64,000 bases of DNA from Otatea glauca (taxonomy: Eukaryota > Streptophyta > Magnoliopsida > Poales > Poaceae). Positions 42,571 through 53,644 of this stretch are shown piece by piece; position 1 is the stretch's first letter, and every line of letters starts with the position of its first letter. Where the stretch lies: positions 6,758,001 through 6,822,000 of the forward strand of contig CM070723.1 in the NCBI GenBank assembly GCA_036346275.1. The letters are read 5' to 3'. Below the pieces are notes generated by a model that searched no databases, was not told where the DNA came from, and saw only the letters and a list, made by a program, of their open reading frames with translations. The position numbers and the translations under genes were made by a program.

Positions 42571-42799
42571 CAAACTCAAAAAGTATCGTTCTGGATCGCA
42601 CTAACAATTTGCTTTTAATATTTTCAATAGAATTTCAAGTTGAGTTTATGCCAAAATCATAAATGTTAGTATGTTAGCAATTGATCACAATCAATATATA
42701 GATATGCACTGTAGGTTTTGCAAAGTTCATCACAATCATCTATTTGCTTATAAATTCAGCATTTTACACATGTCAAATAAACATGACGACGCCTCCTCA

Positions 42800-45700
42800 T
42801 AACTCCACTTGCTTATTCTTTTGTATGAAAATTAGCCCTTCACGATGATTGACGAGTGTGTAGCTAGCTTCCTCAGGTTGTTCTTTCTGGACCGTGATGG
42901 CGTTTTCGATAGGAGGCAACTCATCAAATTGATTGTACTCTTCCTCATCTACTACATTCTCAACTCTGACAATCCTCTTTTTTTCTCTGAAGAACTACAT
43001 GGCGCTTCTTGTTGGACGGGTCGGTTATATAGAAGACTTGAACAACTTGGTTAGCGAGTACGAACGGTTCATCTTGATATCCGACACGTTCGAAGTCCAC
43101 AGTAGTGATGTCGTACTTGTCAACCATCACCTGCTGGAGGTGGACCTAATGGCACCGAAATAAGGGGATCTTGAATAGTATGAAGTCGAGCTCTCAATTG
43201 TCCTCTATGAATCCATAGTAGGAGTTCCTTGTCGACCCAGCAGTATTGAACGCTTCAATACAGACACTGTTATTCTGATTTGTGCTCTTCATATTCTGAT
43301 CTCTAGTATAAAATATATACCCATTTAAGTCGTATCTTTTCCATATAACAACTGTAAATGTTGACCCTTTTGCCAACCATGTCAGCGTATCATGATCACC
43401 TGACAAGCTCCCAGTGATGGGTCGCTCCTTCAACCATTTGTTGAACTGAAGGTTGTGTTGTCTCGTGATCCAAGACTCCTGCCACGTCGGATTATCTTGC
43501 CGTAGCCATTGCTTGTGCTCTTCGATATACGGGGATACTATAGCCATGTGTTGCAAAACCATGAAATGGGCTTGTGAGTAGGAAATTAGATTAGGCGTGA
43601 TTGCTTTCCTTCCGATGGTCCCGATGGTCCCGATACCCTCGAGCCTTCCCTCATGGCGAGATCGAGGCACACCTATGGTTCGACCTAAGCTATGTAATCG
43701 ACGCAAAACTCAATGACCTCTTCAGTTGCATAACCTTTGACAATGATATCCTCCGGCTGAGATCGATTACGTACGTATAACTTGAGAATTCCTATGTACC
43801 TGTCGAACAAATACATGATACGTAGGAACACGGGCCCACGCACCTTTATTTCCCTCACAAGGTGAACAATGAGATGGATTATGATATAGAAAATGAAGGA
43901 GTAAAATACATCTCAAAATTACACAGGGTCATGACCATCTCGCCCTGTAGAGCATCTGGTCTTTGGGATCGATGACCTTCTGAGCAATTGTGTTAAAGAA
44001 ATAACACAGCATCATGATTGTCTCCCGGATCTTGATCGGCAAAATACTTCTAATTGCGATAGAGAGCATCTGTATCATCAATACATGGCAATCATGAGAC
44101 TTCATGTTAATTAATTTCAAATCTTGCATTGAAACAGGTCTCTTCATGTTGGAGGAGTAACCAGACCGAACTTTCACACCATACAAGCACTGGCACAGTT
44201 TAGTTCTCTTGGCCTTAGACATAGTGTAACAAGTAGGTTCGCAGTACGTTCGGCTATTATTGGTCTCTTTCGATGCTAACTCAGGTTTGATGCCCATATC
44301 GACCAAGTCAAGCCGTACGTTGATACCGTCCTTTGTTTTGTCCTTAATGTTCAGTAAGAAACCAATCAAGCTATCACATACATTCTTCTTTATGTGCATG
44401 ATGTCGATGCAGTGGTAAACTTCTAGATGCTCTCAATAAGGTAGGTTCTAAAATATTAATCTCTTCTTCCATATGCTCATCTCACGGGTCCTTGCTTTAC
44501 GTCCTTTTCAAGCGCAATATCCAAATCCTTAACCATATCATAAACAGTTCTCTCGCTTAAAGGCTTTGGAGCTGAACTATCCTCGTTCCTTCTGTCGAAT
44601 TATTTCTTCGTCTTGTGGTATGGGTGATTCCTCCGAAGTAACCTACGGTGACACATATACACGGCTTTGCGTGAGTGATGCAGTCACACACTCTCAGTAT
44701 CATCTAAGCAGTGAGTACAGTCTTTTGCCCCTTTTGTACTCTGGCTCGATAGGTTAGCAAGGGCATTTATGGTGCAAACAACAGGCAATGCAAAGTGAAG
44801 TTCTCTCGTTTGTACGCATCCCACACCTGTACCCCAAGAACCTATAGTGTTTTTAGATCTTCCACCAATGGTGCTAGGCACACATCAATATTGTTCCCAG
44901 GTTGCCTCGGCCATTGGATAAGTATGGACAATAAATGTACTTTCGCTTCATAGACAACCAAGGAGGAAAGTTGTAGATACAGAAATTCACGGATCAAGTG
45001 CTATGTCGGCTGCTCATGTTACTGAAAGGATTCATTCCATCTGTACTCAATCTAAACCTTGTATTCCTCGGTTCCACATCGAATTCTACAATCCTCCTAT
45101 CGATGTTTCTCCACTGGGGAGAATCAGCAGGTGTCTTAGCATTCCATCATTATTACGCTCCTCTGAGTGCCAACGCAGCAGTTTTGCCTCCTTTGGGTTG
45201 GCAAATAAACGCTTTAAATGGGGAATTACAGGTAGATACCACGCCACCTTAATAGGAGATCCTTTCTTCACCTCGATGCCCACGCTGTCGTCATCTGGTT
45301 GATTCTTACACTTGTACCGGGACACGTTGCACACCGGACATATATACAAGTCTGCGTACTCTTTACGATAGAGGATACAATCGTTCGGATATGCATGTAT
45401 TCTTTCTACTTCCATTCTCTACGGACAAAGACACTTCTTGGCTTTGTAAGTGTTTGTCGGCAACTTGTTTCCCTCTGGAAGCATATATGCTAATAGACCT
45501 AACAGCGCTGTGAAAGTCTTGTCGGACCAACCGTTGCTTGCTTTCAATTTCAGCAGTTCAAGTACGGACGGCAATCTTGTGTATTTTGACTTGTAGCCCG
45601 GAAACAAAGGTTTCTTCGAATCGTCCATCAAGCCCTGTAGTTTACCATACTATCTCTCATCATGGTTCCCTTCTGCATCGTGTAGCATCTGATGCTCATT

Positions 45701-46026
45701 GTCATTGTGCAACATGTCCTCATCGGAAGTACAATCGATATCATCCGCTATATCGTTGACTTCGTCGGTATGTTAGTACTGCCTGATTCCTGTGTAATCT
45801 ACTCTTCACTGTGACTCGTCCAACATGTATACCCCCAATTAAAACCCTGTAGAATCAAGTGTGCTTTGGTCTGGGCTGAGTTACCAAACATCTTCAGATT
45901 GTCGCAGTCAATGTATAGACAAGACATAAATTGGACCCCCTTATTAAGCATATCATCCTCTACACCTATTCTAAAAGAAAAGACACCATTAATGTACTGT
46001 GCACTCTCACGGTTCGCAACGTACAT
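42800..46026 (-). pseudogene. CACTA TNP2 transposase pseudogene
   Basis: Reading right to left: 46026-45799 is the transposase-associated zinc-finger domain (GVQFMSCLYIDCDNLK...). 45631-45086 is the start of the TNP2 region (GWSDKTFTALLGLLAYMLP..., ICPVCNVSRYKCKN...). 44881-44684 holds ANLSSQSTKGAKDCTHC. 44399-43929 is the TNP2 end and the DUF4218 start (MHIKKNVCDSLIGFLLNIKDK...). 43706-43194 and onward to ~42840 is DUF4218/DUF4216 (TFTVVIWKRYDLNGYIFYTR...). The order is that of an intact tnp2 gene, but frameshifts and stops break it into at least six pieces. Such genes encode the catalytic transposase of En/Spm elements. Confidence 0.87.
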
Positions 46027-46455
46027 CTAGCTTCGGTCTATCTACGCTACGTATGAAGTACAATAGGAATGCACATGTATACATTCTTAAATTAGAGCAC
46101 AAATTAACTAGCTAAATCCTACCCTAAATCATAAACCATACTAAATCTAAAGAACAAACGGATCTACAATCTACATATAAGCTACATTTAAACTTACCAA
46201 CCTAGTTTCTTAGATCACAAAGAACAGATAAATCTTTATATAAACGTACCTTTAAACGTAGCATCTCCTAAGCTAAAAACACACAAAAAAAACCCAATTT
46301 AGGAGAGCTGTAGGGTCACAGAGCTATTTTACAGACTCATTTGGCATCAACTATACACTCATTAAACCGTAAGTAACCCACCGGGTGCCTCTAGCGCGCC
46401 CTCGCCCACCCCGCCCCGCCGGCCCGCCCCCGCCGTGTCCTTCTTAGCACGTTCA

Positions 46456-46463
46456 GCATATGC
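46456..46463. promoter_or_regulatory. P1BS-type PHR binding site upstream of SPX
   Basis: GCATATGC fits the P1BS consensus GNATATNC, the site of PHR1/PHR2 MYB-CC factors that induce phosphate-starvation genes. It lies ~70 bp upstream of the TATA box and 213 bp upstream of the ATG. An ATAT-containing near-match follows at about 46465-46475. SPX genes are classical PHR targets, so the placement is meaningful. Confidence 0.6.
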
Positions 46464-46525
46464 CAGTAAATATTCCAGGAACGGCACCCTTCTTCGCATC
46501 CAAACGCTTACACCCCTTTGAGCTT

Positions 46526-46533
46526 TATATATT
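46526..46533 (+). promoter_or_regulatory. TATA box of the SPX gene
   Basis: TATATATT in GCTTTATATATTATG lies ~150 bp upstream of the ATG, giving a leader of roughly 110-120 nt. Confidence 0.55.
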
Positions 46534-46675
46534 ATGAGCGCCCATCAATGTTGCACCCCTCACAATCCACAAACTCAAGTTGTTGTTGTTGTTGCAAGCG
46601 AGGACACGAGCTTATCAGTAGCAGCAACTGGGGATTAATCAGTACAGTAGGCATAGTTGATCAGCTACAGACAGC

Positions 46676-47665
46676 ATGATATTTGGCAAGTGGCTCAAGA
46701 AGCAGATCGAGCAGAGCCTCCCGGCGTGGAGGGAGCAGTTCCTGCACTACAAGGAGCTCAAGCGCGTCGTCAGCGCCATCTCCGGCTGCCCGCCCTCGCC
46801 GGCCGAGGAGGTCGAGTTCGTCGACGTTCTCAACGCTGAGATCGACAAGATCAACGCCTTCTTCATCGAGCAAGAGGAGGAGTTCATCATCAGGCACGTG
46901 GTACGCACTCTAATCACTGGTCAGCCGCGGTGGCTTCGCTTGTATTGTAACAACAGCAATTACTCCTTTTGACGAGTTCTCTGACGACGTGCGTGTGTTC
47001 TTGGTGGTGTTCAGGAGCTGCATGATGCGATCAAGAGGGCGTTGGAGAGGAAGGCGGTCTTGCTGGAGGCGCTGTACGAGGCGGAGATCGCCGCGATACG
47101 TAGAGTGATCGTCAACTTCCATGGCGAGATGGTGCTTCTGCTCAACTACAGCAGCATCAACTACATAGGTATTGACACCTCATCAAGAAACGCCACATCT
47201 GTCTATCCATGGAATGGGAATTCAGACATGTAGGAACTGGATTCCGAGGGAGGTTAAAATGGCTATTAGTTCCATTGTTGATGCTTAATTCTTTGAGCTT
47301 CTGTATATTTGCCAGGGCTGGCCAAAATCCTGAAGAAGTACGACAAGCACACGGGCGCGGTGCTCCGGCTGCCGGTGATCGAGACCATCCTGGAGCAGCC
47401 CTTCTTCGCGACGGAGACGGTGTCCCAGATGGTCAGGGAGTGCGAGGCCATGATGAAGGCGGTGTTCCCCCCGGCGCCGGAGGGGCAGGCGGCGGCCCGC
47501 CGGGACAGCGAGGCGCTGACCGTCGCGGAGCAGAGCATCTTCCGCAACACCATGGCGGCGCTGCTGACCATGCAGGACGTGCGCAGCAGGAGCTCCACGT
47601 ACGGCCGACACTCCCTGCCGCCGCTCATTCTGCCGGACTCCGACTGGCTCCGGTCGTTCTTCTAG
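46676..47665 (+). CDS. SPX: Stand-alone SPX-domain protein (phosphate signalling), three exons
   Basis: Stand-alone SPX proteins sense phosphate status by binding inositol pyrophosphates and then sequester PHR transcription factors. Exons are 46676-46900, 47015-47168 and 47316-47665, with GT-AG introns and phases joining to 242 codons. Residues 1-30 (FGKWLKKQIEQSLPAWREQF, YKELKR) form the first SPX helix region. FFIEQEEEF at 62-70 is the central helix. LLLNYSSINYIGLAKILKKY and DKHTG at 116-140 are the basic signature helix. The C-terminus ends LPDSDWLRSFF. There is no EXS, MFS or RING domain, so it belongs to the SPX-only subfamily, nearest to the rice SPX3/5/6-type proteins of ~240-280 residues. 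The usual MKFGK start reads MIFGK, replacing a Lys of the basic surface. The upstream P1BS-type site fits induction by phosphate starvation. Confidence 0.95.
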
Positions 47666-48510
47666 CTGCCGTCCCCGATCCCCATCCAATGACCTCCTCC
47701 TGTAGGTTTTGCCGGGGAAATGCGCCAGCTGTGTAATTTCTAAGTTGTTTATTTCTTTTTTTCCCTTATTTTGCCACACTTCCTACCTAGTAGGACTAAA
47801 TAATGTAAGATACCAAGATGTGAGAGAACATACAAATTCATACTTAGTTTTGTGCGAAAAATACATAGCCGGTTGTGCATTACAAATCTTCTCCATTGTC
47901 ATGAGTTGATGCTTTTGTGTTTGCCTTATTTTTGTGCGAATTGAGCGTGCATTCCGCAAATTAGTGATGTATACTTTGCATGAAATTCTGAACTATTTCA
48001 TAGCGAAAGTGCCACATTGGGAGATACATTAACTGTACCGGTATGATCTAGTGTGCAGAAACTGTGGCTTAGCAAGCAACATAGAATTATCAATTCAGTC
48101 GTGGCTCATGACGGCTGAAAAGTCAAAAGGAGAGAAGGGAAAAACACATGGACGAGGACATTGCAACGGCGAAGCGCTGAACAAAATCGCTGTTCATGTG
48201 ATCTGCTCGAGTTGCCATACTATTTCAGAATCTTCAGATCATCCATGAGTCAACCCATCGTTCAGAAGTCAGAACTCTTCGCTCTGACTTCTTATTTTCT
48301 CGCAAAAAATGAGCTAGCGAGCGAGAGAGAGATAGAGACAGAGCAGAAGTTTTTTTTTCTTCGAATTGGGAGAGAGATCCCCGATTTCATTGATTGAAGA
48401 GATAACAGAGAAGGCAATGCGTGATGTCAGAACGTAGCAAACTACTCGGAAGAGTTCATGTGCTTCGGCAAACAAGCTTGTCAGACTTGAAACTACGCAA
48501 GATGGTTCTT
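47666..48510. other. SPX 3' flank, no gene
   Basis: The proximal 200-250 bp is AT-rich and may contain the 3' UTR. A GAGCGAGAGAGAG purine run lies near 48320-48340. No coding signal was found. Confidence 0.4.
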
Positions 48511-48728
48511 TCGACTAAACGAATATACTTCACTGCAGCTAAGTGGGTGCAAAATGACATCAGGATTAATCGCGCTCGTCTGCACTCAAGACTTATCATT
48601 TCAGAGAGAGGAGCATTGCTATCGTTATTTTACCCCTATACAAAACTTCCTAACAGCGACTAAGGACAGGTTGGTATTTTTCTGAGGTGAAGTATATTCG
48701 TTTAGTCGACTAAACGAATATACTTCAC
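48511..48728. mobile_element. Small foldback/MITE-like element ending in a 42-bp perfect palindrome
   Basis: The ~23-nt sequence beginning TCGACTAAACGAATATAC at 48511 is present inverted at 48687-48709, making a ~199-bp unit with terminal inverted repeats. Directly abutting is a further copy of the same arm (48706-48728), so that 48687-48728 is a perfect 42-bp palindrome centred on GTCGAC. The interior has no coding. Confidence 0.7.
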
Positions 48729-49209
48729 TACATGTATATGACCATAGTTGGTTATAACACATTATTACATTTCATAACTAGTACCGGCAAAGAAGTCTAT
48801 GGGTAGACTAATATCAGTGTGCACTTGTATTTTTCTTCTCTCTTGTTGGAAGGCGACAGGAATATTCTTGGCCCAGGATAGATGGTAGGTGTGGACAGGC
48901 AGATGGATGGACGAAAACCGACGTATTTGTCTAAGGACTAACACAGGATATTCCACCAATATGCCGAAACTCCGACATGGGATGATGCCAAGTTGCGTCT
49001 GTGATTGTGCGACCACGCAATTGAAAGAGATGGAAAGGCCTATAAACACTTCCTTAAGAAAATTCGTCGGTGACGGTACGTGAGTCTGAGTTCGGCACCG
49101 GCAATGTTTAGTTGGCCGGCAAAAAAGAAGAGATTTGCCATACACTGAGCGGTTCTTCTTGCTTCATTTACGCAGGCAGGATCCGACAGACATCTCTGCG
49201 CAACCTATA
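48729..49209. other. Intergenic sequence, nothing recognised
   Basis: A 126-residue minus frame (49145-48765) has no recognisable domain and is not annotated as a gene. Confidence 0.35.
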
Positions 49210-49217
49210 CCTGCGAG

Positions 49218-50057
49218 TAAGAGTAAAAGCGGATCGAATACAGATGGATAATGGTTTTGTCATATTTATTTTCATGTTTTTCTCTGGATGCGACGGGTTA
49301 TCTGTATTCGTATCCGTATCCAGAAAAATAATGAAAACAAATACGAATATGAATAATGTCGAATACAGATATGAAGCAAATACGAATCAAAATAAATATA
49401 GTCACGATTATTTATCAGGACATGAAAACCCTTTAAATTGTACACACAAAATGAACAAAACAATAACTAGTTTATTTGATCCAAACATTCATGAAAACAT
49501 GTGATGACCCAAGGTTTGCATTCTCTATTGAATTATGTTTAAAATAATATATTATGCATTTTTTGAGTTTTTCAGTATTTTTAGCTACTTATTTAAAATA
49601 TTTTACTATAAAGATAACAGTGCTTGAATTTTTTAGAAATATTTGAAAGCTGCAAAAGTCTTGAAAATATTTTTTTTTCAAATGTTAGACTATGCCAAGA
49701 ATGTCCTCAAAAGGTTTCATAATTTTTGAAGTTGGTTTGCAAATTTTAAAAATTGAAACTTGATTTATGGATTAATTAAATTAGAAAACAATTCTGAAAT
49801 TCAAAAACATTTTTGGGCCAAAACAGTAGCCTTGGCCTAGCCTGCGCGCATGAATATCCAAATAATCCAGCCCCTGAATATTTGGATAATTCATATCAGT
49901 ATTCATATTTGACGGATATTGAGCCAATGAAACCGTATTTGTATCCAATAGAATAAATATGTATTTGTTTTCAATCCGATAAACATCCGAGCTAACAGAA
50001 TCCATATTTGAAAATTGTCTAGATCGATCGAAAACTATCCAATCCGTTTTCACCCTA
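49218..50057. mobile_element. Non-autonomous hAT-type element with GGATCGAATACAG-type interior, 840 bp
   Basis: It starts TAAGAGTAAAAGCGGATCG and ends in the complement of TAGGGTGAAAACGGATTGG, a good terminal inverted repeat of the TAGGGGTGAAAACGG class. The flanking octamers CCTGCGAG (49210-49217) and TTTGCGAG (50058-50065) match at six of eight positions, as expected for an old 8-bp hAT duplication. The interior repeats 'AATATGAATA'/'CGAATAC' words. A TGTGATGACCCAAGG word at 49500 may mark a second, nested insertion. Confidence 0.6.
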
Positions 50058-50155
50058 TTTGCGAGTCATACACTTCTTTAAAGGGATGTCTTCATGCATG
50101 TTACTCCAAAAAAAGAAATCATACTATGTAATGTTAGCCTATACCATCTTTTTTT

Positions 50156-50524
50156 TGCAAGTAGATTTCACAAAACTACGAGTTTCTTGTACAAACTATT
50201 AGAAAACTACATGTTTTAGCTTTTATTTTGTAAAAATACATATTTTAAGAGAATTTGTATCACAAGACTACATTTGTTAGAATTATTTGTTTCTTGTAAC
50301 ATGTTTGACAGTGTAGACCTACATGGCAGCCTTATGCGCGAGTGAAACTGGAAATGAGGGCGCATAACGGCATAAGGCTGCATGTGGGCTCACCCAATTA
50401 GACATATTACACGAAATGGTCAATTCTAAAATCTAAAGTTTTCTGACACAAGTTCTCCTATAATACGTAGTTTTGTAAAATAGGAGCTAAACATGTAGTT
50501 TTCTAATAATTTGTATTATAAACT
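50156..50524. mobile_element. MITE with ~70-bp inverted ends, truncating the MULE copy
   Basis: The left arm (ACAAACTATTAGAAAACTAC at 50190 and flanks) and the right arm (its complement near 50491-50522) match over about 70 bp with scattered differences. The centre contains a second short inverted pair, GCCTTATGCG and CGGCATAAGGC. Its right end lies directly at the point where the MULE transposase reading frame stops. Target duplication is unclear, so the left limit is approximate. Confidence 0.58.
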
Positions 50525-51813
50525 TGTCCAGCTTTCACGTTCCTCAGAAGCCAAAGACAGCTATTTGTGTTCTCACTCTCCACAAAAGCCAGCGCGATGG
50601 AAAGAACTTGGTTATTTCCATCTACTCCGATGGCAGTCCAAATCTGCCCCTTGTACTTCCCAATCAGTAATGTACCATCCACGCAAAGCAACGACCGGCA
50701 ATGTCTGAATGCGTTGATGCACACACCAAATGCAAAAAATGCTTGCTTCAAAACCATCTTCCCTAGGAAGCGCTGCGAGTGCTGCTCGAAAATTCCACAA
50801 CTGTCCCAGCATTCCACCCTGAATGGCTTGAAGTATGCTTGGCAAGTTCTGGTATGAGTCTTCGTATGTACCGAATCTAACTTCAAGGGCCTTCTGTTTT
50901 GCCCTCAGGCCTTTGTATAGCTTATGATGTACTGAAATATCTGTTCTATTGCAAGTATAATTGAACGAGGCTCTATATCTAGGTTGCCAATGATCTCACC
51001 GTACATTATATTTGCAACACTATAGACTCTGTCATCACACGTATGCGGAATGACTATTGAGCACTTCTAAACTGTGTCCCACTTAGGCTAGAATGCATGA
51101 ACACGTCATGAGCAACCCTTCATCTCGCATCTGACATAATAAACCCGTGGTGCTGACTTAATGATCTTAAATGCTCTCCGCATTAACACTACCCATTCCT
51201 TCACAGCCTCCTGCACCTCTCATTTACTTTTGTGAATTGCCCCAACTGCACCTTGTTACGATCGTACTCCCATTCAACGCCTTCATCCTCATTCACTGTT
51301 ATATTCTCGAACTGGTAGTCATCCCACTCCTCAGGATAACATTCATCACATCCAACCTCACCATCAACACAAATGTTATTATCATATAAAGCTTCGTACT
51401 CTAGTTCTCTGCCTCTATTCTTCCCACCAACCCTTCTATATATTCTCCTTCATCTGCAATGTCCATGAATTCTTGCATCTCTGGTAAGGGAACATCACCT
51501 TCTTCATCTTATAATGTCTCCTCCCCCTCACCCACGTCTTGGATGTATGATTTTGGCTGGACTCCCCAACTTCTTCCGCAGCAACATCGACGGCCTCCTT
51601 TATTATCGCATAGCTCGAAGCAACTTTCTGAAATGCTCGTGCCAACAACACTAGAAGCCATCCTTTCTCCTTAGCCACTCTTACATTAGAGCTCCACGAC
51701 TTTGGCCTCTTCAGTTCCACTAACTCCCAGTGCATGCACTTCCGTGAACGACATCCGGCATCGTGCAACTTCAGATCACTTAAATCAGGGTCCAACGAGA
51801 ACATGTTGTACAA
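50525..51813 (-). pseudogene. Mutator-like (MULE, MuDR-type) transposase pseudogene
   Basis: The minus frame 50886-50525 contains INAFRHCRSLLCVDGTLLIG, KYKGQIWTAIGVDGNNQVL and ALAFVESENTNSCLWLLRNVK, the core of the MULE transposase domain with the DGT and catalytic-region residues. An overlapping frame carries SILQAIQGG, showing a frameshift. Frame 51813-51436 (CRSRKCMHWELVELKRPKS...) and the intervening sequence to 50890 give the N-terminal part in broken frames. The C-terminal half, including the zinc knuckle, is absent because the MITE at 50156-50524 interrupts it. Confidence 0.82.
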
Positions 51814-52689
51814 TCATTTCCGAACAATGCCACAAGTACGCTCCTCTGCGCATGACAAACTGCCTATCATACTTGAAAAATGACCTAGTTCCACCCCTTG
51901 GGTCCCCATGTGTGGAACTCCTCCATATTATATTTTCAAATGTACACAATCATCCATACCTGTGGACCATTTGGTACACAATTGTTATTACGTGCACGAC
52001 GTATCGGTATTATGTCATCCAATACGTAATGAATTGAAAGAATTACAAACTAATTGGAAAAATATGCCAACGAATGATGTGAATCTGCTCTACACTTCAA
52101 TACACAATTGCTTTAAATGTCCGAAAATTTTACTTCTCGGCTTCATACTATCTAGCATATCCGATCGAACCTAAATCGTGATCACAACACTACAAATGCA
52201 AAAATACCAATTTGTCTACACTAATATTGCTAACCTGCACCCACCTATACACATATTATTATTCTAAACATACCTCTATCAATAATACCAATCTTCAAAT
52301 ATTTACAGAAAATCTTAACGATCTAAATATACCTACATAAATATTTTTAATCTATCTATATCTACAAAAATATTACTAGTCTACAAATATCTACACAATT
52401 ATTACTAGTCTACAGAACTAAATACCTATACATCTAATTACTTTAGTTTTTAACCTAAGTTTCCAAACTATAAAACACGATATTAAAATTCGAACCTCTA
52501 AATCTCAAGAAGACCCCTCTTCCCCTTATCCTTCCCTCCCTACCCTCCCTCCCCTCCCTCTTCCTCCCGTTCCTCCTCCTCCTCCCTCTTCTTCCTCTCC
52601 TTTCCTTTCTTCTCTTCTTCTCTTGTCTCTTTTGTTTTTCTACTCTCGGCCTCGCACGTTCTAGCCTCGCCCGACCACGCGGGTTCTTA
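51814..52689. other. MULE flank and CT-rich tract, no gene
   Basis: 52200-52480 is AT-rich with repeated CTACAAATATCTACACAA words. 52500-52640 is a long pyrimidine tract (CCTCCC/CTTCTT), possibly the 5' leader of an element read on the plus strand. No coding frame was recognised. Confidence 0.4.
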
Positions 52690-52945
52690 TCCCGCTTTCT
52701 GTCACCAATTTGAATGATGACTGAAAAACCAAAACGTCAGTCACCATTCAAATTGGCGATAGAAATTAAAATCGCCATTCCTAACAGCGACAACTAACCT
52801 GGCTCGTACATGCCACATTTATCATCATTTCAAATGATGACCAACTTACTATCGCCAATGAGAACGATGACAAACTTACAATCGTCATTTTCATTGGTGA
52901 CAGAACTCTTTCGCCATTTGGAATGGCGATCGAGGTATACTTCTG
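52690..52945. repeat. Subterminal-type inverted repeat cluster (CCATTCAAATTGGCGAT)
   Basis: Variants of ACCATTYAAATTGGCGA and its complement occur six times in 250 bp, in pairs (e.g. 52700-52755, 52825-52860, 52890-52930). The style matches subterminal regions of CACTA elements. A CACTACAAATG word at 52188 and CTTCTGTAA at 52940 may be eroded termini. Confidence 0.5.
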
Positions 52946-53128
52946 TAATTTTTTTGATATATTATTTTTTTAATATTTAATATTTTGTGTATTATTTAAA
53001 ATTTTCTTCACATGCCACTAGCCCATGCCGATGCGGCCGTAGCCAAATGGGATATGCAGTCGTGCCCTGGTTTTTCCATGCGTGCATGAGGCAGAAGGGC
53101 GGAATTCGGCATGGCGCATGCCCTGTAA

Positions 53129-53418
53129 GAGTATGTACAGTGGTATAGATGGCAGCTATCTATAATACAACTCCATATCATCTACAGATAGTATTAAAAA
53201 TAACTTATACAATAGATTGTCTATATAGTTGTCTGTAATAGTATCTCATACAATTAATGGACTGTTTATACAATGGTAACAAAATATAATGCCGTCAATA
53301 TGACCGTCTGTTAAACAGTAGATAGCAACTTTCTCTTTCCTCCTCTCTTTTCCACATCACCTAAAATCCTACGTGGCATAGCCTTGCAGACAGCTGGCAT
53401 GTATCATTGTACATGCCC
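53129..53418. mobile_element. Tourist-like MITE, 290 bp, TAA target duplication
   Basis: TAA at 53126-53128 and 53419-53421 flank an element that begins GAGTATGTACAGTG and ends with the complement of GGGCATGTACAATG. The interior is AT-rich with TATAGATGGCAGCTATC. A 3-bp TWA duplication with GGGCATGTACA ends is typical of PIF/Harbinger-derived Tourist MITEs in grasses. Confidence 0.75.
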
Positions 53419-53644
53419 TAAGGAGAAGTTGGAGGGACGTGGCTCATTCGGTTGGCAGTTGTTGCGCCCGGCACGGACCAGGCGATGCTTATCCCATGCA
53501 GGTGTGAAACTACGCTCACTACGGTGTGCATGCAACATGGCTAGTGGCCATCACCACGATCTTACTACCATTCCTCCGTCTCGCCTACAATGCATTGCAA
53601 AACTCCTGCATGATTCTTGAGGCAGCAAAACTGAAACCAGCCTA

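Noticed and set aside
47266..47779. Minus-strand ORFs of 120 and 164 residues opposite SPX exon 3
   Set aside because: Shadows of the GC-rich third exon of the SPX gene.
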